Shown here: piece after piece, positions 6,164 to 8,893 of the stretch
Layout of the letters: every line of letters starts with the position of its first letter
How positions within the stretch are numbered: the stretch's first letter is position 1
Assembly (NCBI GenBank): GCA_031296345.1
Contig: JARLFW010000049.1
Location: forward strand, 1 to 8,893
Direction: 5' to 3'
DNA: 8,893 bases
From: Nitrosotalea sp.
Lineage (GTDB): Archaea; Thermoproteota; Nitrososphaeria; Nitrososphaerales; Nitrosopumilaceae
Translations under genes and position numbers: made by a program
The notes under the pieces: model-generated
What the model was told of the DNA's origin: nothing
Seen by the model: the letters and a program-made list of their open reading frames with translations, nothing else
Databases searched by the model: none

Positions 6164-7543
6164 TCATCTGACTTTGATAATTCCATTACTTGTCAAGTAT
6201 TGTATTCCGTTGACAAAGTCATTATCTGATATTGTACCATCTGCCCATAGCCCTGCATTGTTCTTGACCCATTTTGGAATCTGGTTTGTTTGACTACTTG
6301 ACTGACTCTGTGGAATCTTCACCATTCCTTGTTGTATCAAGTACTGGATTCCCTTGATGAAATCATCATCCGTCATGGCACCCTTTGCCCACCACCCCGC
6401 ATTACTTCTCACCCAATTTGGAATTTGAATTGCGGGCTTTACAGGTGGTGATATCTGTGAGGGACTTGATATTTGCAAACTCTGAGATCCTATGGCAAAT
6501 TTGACAAAATCAAAATCGCCTGTAATGGGATTGAGAAGTTCTGCCCAATACGTTCCATCATTTTTATATTTGTCACTTAGCGGGACTGTAGAATTTGATT
6601 TAGAAATTCCAAAGTTTTCTATAAGGTGACTGTTTGAGTCAATTGTAAGAATCTCGGCAAATGATTTTTCATCAAATGTATCTGTGTTGATGTTTAACGT
6701 TATCTTTTCATCTGATTGGTATGTTTGCTTGTCCATGCTCAACTGGTGAACTCGCTGGTAGCCAAATTTTGGCTGTATCTGATTATCAAATCCACCCTCC
6801 CCATAGATTGATTTTATTTCTGCAACATCTATGGGCGTAATGTCATAGTGTTTTACGCCTAAAATCGTGACAGTATCTATCATAATTGAAGGCATATCTT
6901 CTAAGCCATTGATTATATTTTGTAATTCGCCATATGGAACAATGTAATGTGCCAATCCCAATGAATGTCCAATCTCATGTCTGATTGTTGAATCAAGTTG
7001 GGTACTTGTGGCAACTAGGCCGGTATAGTATGGCTTGTCAACGTAGGTGTAATACATCTGGTTGTTTTCAGTCCATTCAACTTTTTCCCAATTTGACTGT
7101 ATGTCTGAATAATAGATTTCAATATTGGTCTTACCAGTCTCAAAATTTGGAATTGTTATGCCTGTTGCAATAAATCCATTAGAATTTTTTTCAGGCTCTG
7201 GTAGATAATGAATTGTAATATCACACTTGGTATGGTTAAATTCTCTTTGTTGTTCGAGGGGAATTTTTTCTAGATTGATATTCCAAACAAGATGTCTGCC
7301 CAATCCTTGGTTTAATTTTGTTTTCCAGTCTAGTACTGCATATTCTGTTTCATCTAACAATTGTTTTCCCACAATTGGAAACTTTGGATTTGCTTGTGGT
7401 TCTATTGCACAAATTGTTGGACCATGTTGAACTCTGATTGGCATTTGAAGAAACTGACCCATTGCAAAAGCAGGGTGTATTGGTATGATGACAAAGCTTG
7501 ATATTATAATTATGAAAATTACGCCAAGAATTTTTTTATTCAT
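6164..7543 (-). CDS. Secreted matrixin-like zinc metalloprotease with two tail repeats
   Basis: The product is 459 residues. It has a signal peptide (MNKK, hydrophobic core about 6-22, probable cleavage after AFA, residue 27). The catalytic domain (about 55-250) has the full metzincin zinc motif HEIGHSLGLAH at 189-199 (His189, His193, His199; catalytic Glu190), a Met-turn candidate PSIM with Met221, and the matrixin-type helix ending ITPIDVAEIKSIYG (235-248). Cys45 and Cys107 could form a disulfide outside the cell. No cysteine-switch propeptide motif was seen. A beta-sandwich-like domain (about 262-355) follows, and two WVKNNA-type repeats lie at 374-411 and 422-459. No membrane anchor is present. 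The peptidase is therefore predicted to be exported and held at the surface by the tail; the substrate is unknown. It starts 8 bases after the stop of the upstream small gene, which suggests cotranscription. Domain calls other than the HExxH motif are inference. Confidence 0.88.
   Translation of the reverse strand: MNKKILGVIFIIIISSFVIIPIHPAFAMGQFLQMPIRVQHGPTICAIEPQANPKFPIVGKQLLDETEYAVLDWKTKLNQGLGRHLVWNINLEKIPLEQQREFNHTKCDITIHYLPEPEKNSNGFIATGITIPNFETGKTNIEIYYSDIQSNWEKVEWTENNQMYYTYVDKPYYTGLVATSTQLDSTIRHEIGHSLGLAHYIVPYGELQNIINGLEDMPSIMIDTVTILGVKHYDITPIDVAEIKSIYGEGGFDNQIQPKFGYQRVHQLSMDKQTYQSDEKITLNINTDTFDEKSFAEILTIDSNSHLIENFGISKSNSTVPLSDKYKNDGTYWAELLNPITGDFDFVKFAIGSQSLQISSPSQISPPVKPAIQIPNWVRSNAGWWAKGAMTDDDFIKGIQYLIQQGMVKIPQSQSSSQTNQIPKWVKNNAGLWADGTISDNDFVNGIQYLTSNGIIKVR
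6167..6424 (-). repeat. Tandem WVKNNA-type protein repeats, copy pair B
   Basis: Two coding repeats lie at 6311-6424 and 6167-6280, joined by a Ser/Gln-rich linker. They keep IPxWV, NNA or SNA, a Trp, the Asp-rich core before Phe, and GIQYL. Their start Pro residues are 48 apart (375 and 423). They match copy pair A of the other secreted protein. Confidence 0.8.
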
Positions 7544-7551
7544 TGGAAATG

Positions 7552-7833
7552 TTAGGCCTTGGCATCAAGTATATTACGTTTTATATGAGCGGCTCTGAGT
7601 TTTATCATGTGAGTGAATTCCTGTGTATCCTCAAGTGATGGCTTTTGTTTTTGGTTCTGATATGCCTGCAAAAAGCCAGAATAGACGCATCCTACTATAA
7701 TCCCAAAAGTATTTGCATTTACATCCTCGACTTCCTCATAGTATGTCTTTGCTATCTGTTTGTATGACGCCGCCTCGCTGATATAATAGTCAATTAGGCT
7801 GCCGATGAATTTTCGTGTAGTCTCTGGAATCAC
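7552..7833 (-). CDS. Small helical protein, unknown function, GTG start
   Basis: This 93-residue protein is mostly helical, with a Tyr-rich first part (SLIDYYISEAASYKQIAKTYY, about 12-32, with a single acidic EEVED after it) and a mildly hydrophobic segment (FGIIVGCVYSGFLQAY) that is too polar to be a sure membrane helix. It ends in a basic stretch (KLRAAHIKRNIL). The GTG at 7833 is forced as start: an in-frame TAA lies 4-6 bases upstream, and the next ATG is internal at residue 76. A TATA-like box (minus strand TTATAAACA) is centred 25 bases before the GTG, so the transcript is probably leaderless. It heads the minus-strand cluster with the metalloprotease, separated by 8 bases. I do not recognise the family; the function is unknown. 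Confidence 0.72.
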   Translation of the reverse strand: MIPETTRKFIGSLIDYYISEAASYKQIAKTYYEEVEDVNANTFGIIVGCVYSGFLQAYQNQKQKPSLEDTQEFTHMIKLRAAHIKRNILDAKA

Positions 7834-7853
7834 GAATTAGATTTCATTTTCAT

Positions 7854-7863
7854 TGTTTATAAT
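7854..7863 (-). promoter_or_regulatory. TATA-like box of the minus-strand protease cluster
   Basis: Read on the minus strand this is ATTATAAACA, centred 25 bases before the GTG at 7833. It is the best archaeal TATA match seen in the window and supports a leaderless GTG start. Confidence 0.6.
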
Positions 7864-7965
7864 GTTTGATTTTTGGTAACGTAGAGGATTGGGAAATAAT
7901 TTTTTTCACACAGGTCAACATCGATCGCACAACTAGAATAAGAGCAGTGGAAATATTTGTCCATC

Positions 7966-8166
7966 ATGCAAATGACTAGTCCTCCACGACTTGGAGACAT
8001 TCAATCAGGAAACAAGTGGACTGCAGTATGTTCTATCTGCTGGCATTGGTCATCAGGTGAGACCAGAATACAGGCAAGAGAACAACTAAAACATCATACA
8101 CGGTGTAAATACATAAGCGTGGACGAAGACCGAGTAAAAGTAACTAAACCAAAAAATATTCGTTAA
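7966..8166 (+). CDS. Small C2HC-like zinc-finger protein
   Basis: Counted from the ATG at 7966 the product has 66 residues. A TTG at 7957 and a second ATG at 7972 are other possible starts. An AATAAG element near 7937-7942 lies about 25 bases before 7966, which favours that one. The metal site reads CSIC (Cys22, Cys25), then His43, His44 and Cys47 in KHHTRC, a CxxC...HH..C arrangement about 20 residues apart that is typical of small archaeal zinc fingers. It follows a Trp (KWTAVCSIC), with WHW after the knuckle. A basic C-terminal tail (VKVTKPKNIR) could contact nucleic acid. There is no signal or membrane segment. It is divergent from the minus-strand protease cluster, and a T-rich tract follows the stop. 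The binding target is unknown. Confidence 0.75.
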   Translation: MQMTSPPRLGDIQSGNKWTAVCSICWHWSSGETRIQAREQLKHHTRCKYISVDEDRVKVTKPKNIR

Positions 8167-8187
8167 TTTCATTTTCTTTTATTATTT
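8167..8187 (+). terminator. T-rich tract after the zinc-finger gene
   Basis: Immediately after the TAA at 8164-8166 comes a stretch in which most bases are T, without a clear hairpin. This fits archaeal U-tract termination. The rest of the gap to 8297 is AT-rich and holds a perfect 14-base palindrome around 8225-8238 (TAAAATTAATTTTA), which in such AT-rich DNA may be chance. Confidence 0.5.
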
Positions 8188-8297
8188 GGTTTGTTGACTT
8201 TTCACTAGCTATTTTTCTACTTACTAAAATTAATTTTACCAAGACTTGAATTGTTTAGGTATCTGAATTGATATCCTAAATTCAATAGTTTGCCACG

Positions 8298-8756
8298 ATG
8301 AGTGAATCAACTGTCAAAGAAATAATGGCTGCATTTGTTCAGACAATACCTGCTAACTCGAGTGTTTTAGAGGTCTCACAGATGATGACAAAATTTGGAA
8401 TGGGGTCTATTGTGGTGACACGGGGAGAATTACCAGTAGGGATTATTACGGAAAGAGATATTGTAACAAAGGTTGTATCTCAGGATTTGAATTCGTCTCA
8501 AGTGCTTGTAGAGAAGATGATGTCAAATCCTATAATATCCGTCGAGCCTGAGATGATAATTGTCGAAGCTGCAACCCTAATGTCCGCATACAATATTAGG
8601 CGTCTTGTAGTTGTAGGAAAAGATGGCAAGATTGCAGGGATAGTGACTGCAACAGATATTGCTTCATGGCTTGCAAGAAATGAAGATTACAAAAATAACT
8701 CACTAAATGCAATTGCGAGATTGCATAATGTACAGCAGTGCATACCATATCAGTAG
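8298..8756 (+). CDS. Two-CBS-domain protein (nucleotide-sensing type)
   Basis: The 152-residue product consists almost wholly of a Bateman module. CBS1 is about 5-60 (VKEIMAAFVQTIPANSSV ... GIITERDIVTKVV, with the usual TERDIV at 51-56) and CBS2 about 72-125 (EKMMSNPIISVEP ... AGIVTATDIASWL, with TATDI at 117-121). Such pairs bind adenine nucleotides (AMP, ATP, SAM) and control a partner protein or channel; here no enzymatic domain is fused, so it would act through a partner. A short polar tail (126-152) follows. The ATG at 8298 gives the family opening directly, with no Shine-Dalgarno; AT-rich TATA candidates lie near 8268-8283, so the spacing is ambiguous. Free-standing CBS proteins are numerous in thaumarchaea, which fits the organism. 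No neighbour identifies the target. Confidence 0.92.
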   Translation: MSESTVKEIMAAFVQTIPANSSVLEVSQMMTKFGMGSIVVTRGELPVGIITERDIVTKVVSQDLNSSQVLVEKMMSNPIISVEPEMIIVEAATLMSAYNIRRLVVVGKDGKIAGIVTATDIASWLARNEDYKNNSLNAIARLHNVQQCIPYQ

Positions 8757-8808
8757 TTTGTACCTGTCTCTCTTGGCACTAGTGGAAGTCCTCAACAGTC
8801 TTTATTAG

Positions 8809-8817
8809 AAAAAATAC
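8809..8817 (-). terminator. T-tract after the right-edge gene fragment
   Basis: Read on the minus strand this is TATTTTTTC-like, beginning shortly after the stop at 8824. It fits a U-rich archaeal terminator. Its assignment depends on the fragment upstream being real. Confidence 0.35.
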
Positions 8818-8823
8818 TGATAT

Positions 8824-8892
8824 TTACATATCATAAACATGTTCTGGCCCTATGACTTGTGTAAAATCAATTCTATTACAAACTAAATTTGA
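8824..8892 (-). CDS. 3' end of an unidentified minus-strand gene, cut by the window
   Basis: On the minus strand the frame is open from the window edge to TAA at 8824-8826, giving the 22-residue C-terminus SNLVCNRIDFTQ...EHVYDM. The other two minus-strand frames hit stops within a few codons of the edge. A run of six A at 8809-8814 (six T on the minus strand) starts ten bases past the stop and could be its terminator. The fragment is too short to name. A competing plus-strand reading begins at the ATG at 8852 and also runs off the edge; I think the minus-strand reading is better because of the terminator-like tract. Confidence 0.42.
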   Translation of the reverse strand, partial: SNLVCNRIDFTQVIGPEHVYDM

Positions 8893-8893
8893 C

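Noticed and set aside
6024..6293. Plus-strand open frame of 89 codons across the 5803-6123 and protease gene ends
   Set aside because: It is antisense to two supported genes and has no family features, although it contains a hydrophobic stretch.
2797..6424. The four tail repeats as a recent DNA duplication or mobile element
   Set aside because: Similarity is at the protein level with divergent codons and linkers, and there are no terminal inverted repeats or transposase.
6985..7430. Plus-strand open frames opposite the metalloprotease gene
   Set aside because: They are antisense to the catalytic domain with its HExxHxxGxxH motif; Cys/Trp/Gln-rich composition is typical of shadow frames.
8225..8238. 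Perfect 14-base palindrome TAAAATTAATTTTA as an operator
   Set aside because: All A/T in an AT-rich gap, so chance is likely, and no second copy was noticed near another promoter.
8852..8893. Plus-strand gene start at the right edge (MTCVKSILLQTKFD)
   Set aside because: Only 14 codons are visible and the minus-strand reading with a terminator-like tract seems better; kept as an alternative.

Overview
The window looks like a piece of an ammonia-oxidising archaeon's chromosome (Nitrososphaerota/Thaumarchaeota, Nitrosopumilus-like). The reasons are an AT-rich composition, TATA-like boxes about 25 bases before several starts with no Shine-Dalgarno (leaderless, archaeal style), and two secreted proteins ending in the WVKNNA..W tail repeats that I associate with this phylum. 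I could not check this by database search. Genes are packed tightly: no gene-free stretch exceeds 300 bases, and no rRNA, tRNA, CRISPR array, insertion sequence or prophage gene was seen.

Left part (1-2742): a DHH/DHHA1 phosphoesterase cut at its 5' end by the window start converges on, and overlaps by 8 bases, a RidA-family gene on the minus strand. A short shared promoter region separates RidA from a divergent 76-residue helical protein. Next comes a single-pass membrane protein with an Ala/Gln- and Thr/Asn-rich outer part holding eight N-glycosylation sequons. Facing it on the minus strand is a 50-residue cysteine-rich (zinc-ribbon-like) protein at 2590-2742.

Middle part (2794-5806): a secreted protein with an unrecognised N-terminal domain and two tail repeats (minus strand) is divergent from a 676-residue thioredoxin-fold protein of the DUF255/YyaL/SPATA20 family (plus strand). 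The latter ends on a CTAG shared with the stop of the next minus-strand gene.

Right part (5803-8893): three minus-strand genes form a probable cluster: a small helical protein started from GTG, a secreted matrixin-like zinc metalloprotease with the same tail repeats, and a small 106-residue protein that also seems to have its own promoter. Then come, on the plus strand, a small C2HC-type zinc-finger protein and a two-CBS-domain protein. At the far right, a minus-strand open frame of 22 residues plus a stop probably marks the end of one more gene.

The genes do not form one obvious pathway. The most coherent theme is the cell surface: two secreted proteins with the same tail module (one a protease) and a sequon-rich membrane protein, together with small zinc-binding proteins. 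No clear new defence or mobile system was found. The most interesting items are the shared tail module, the secreted metalloprotease cluster and the short cysteine-rich gene.
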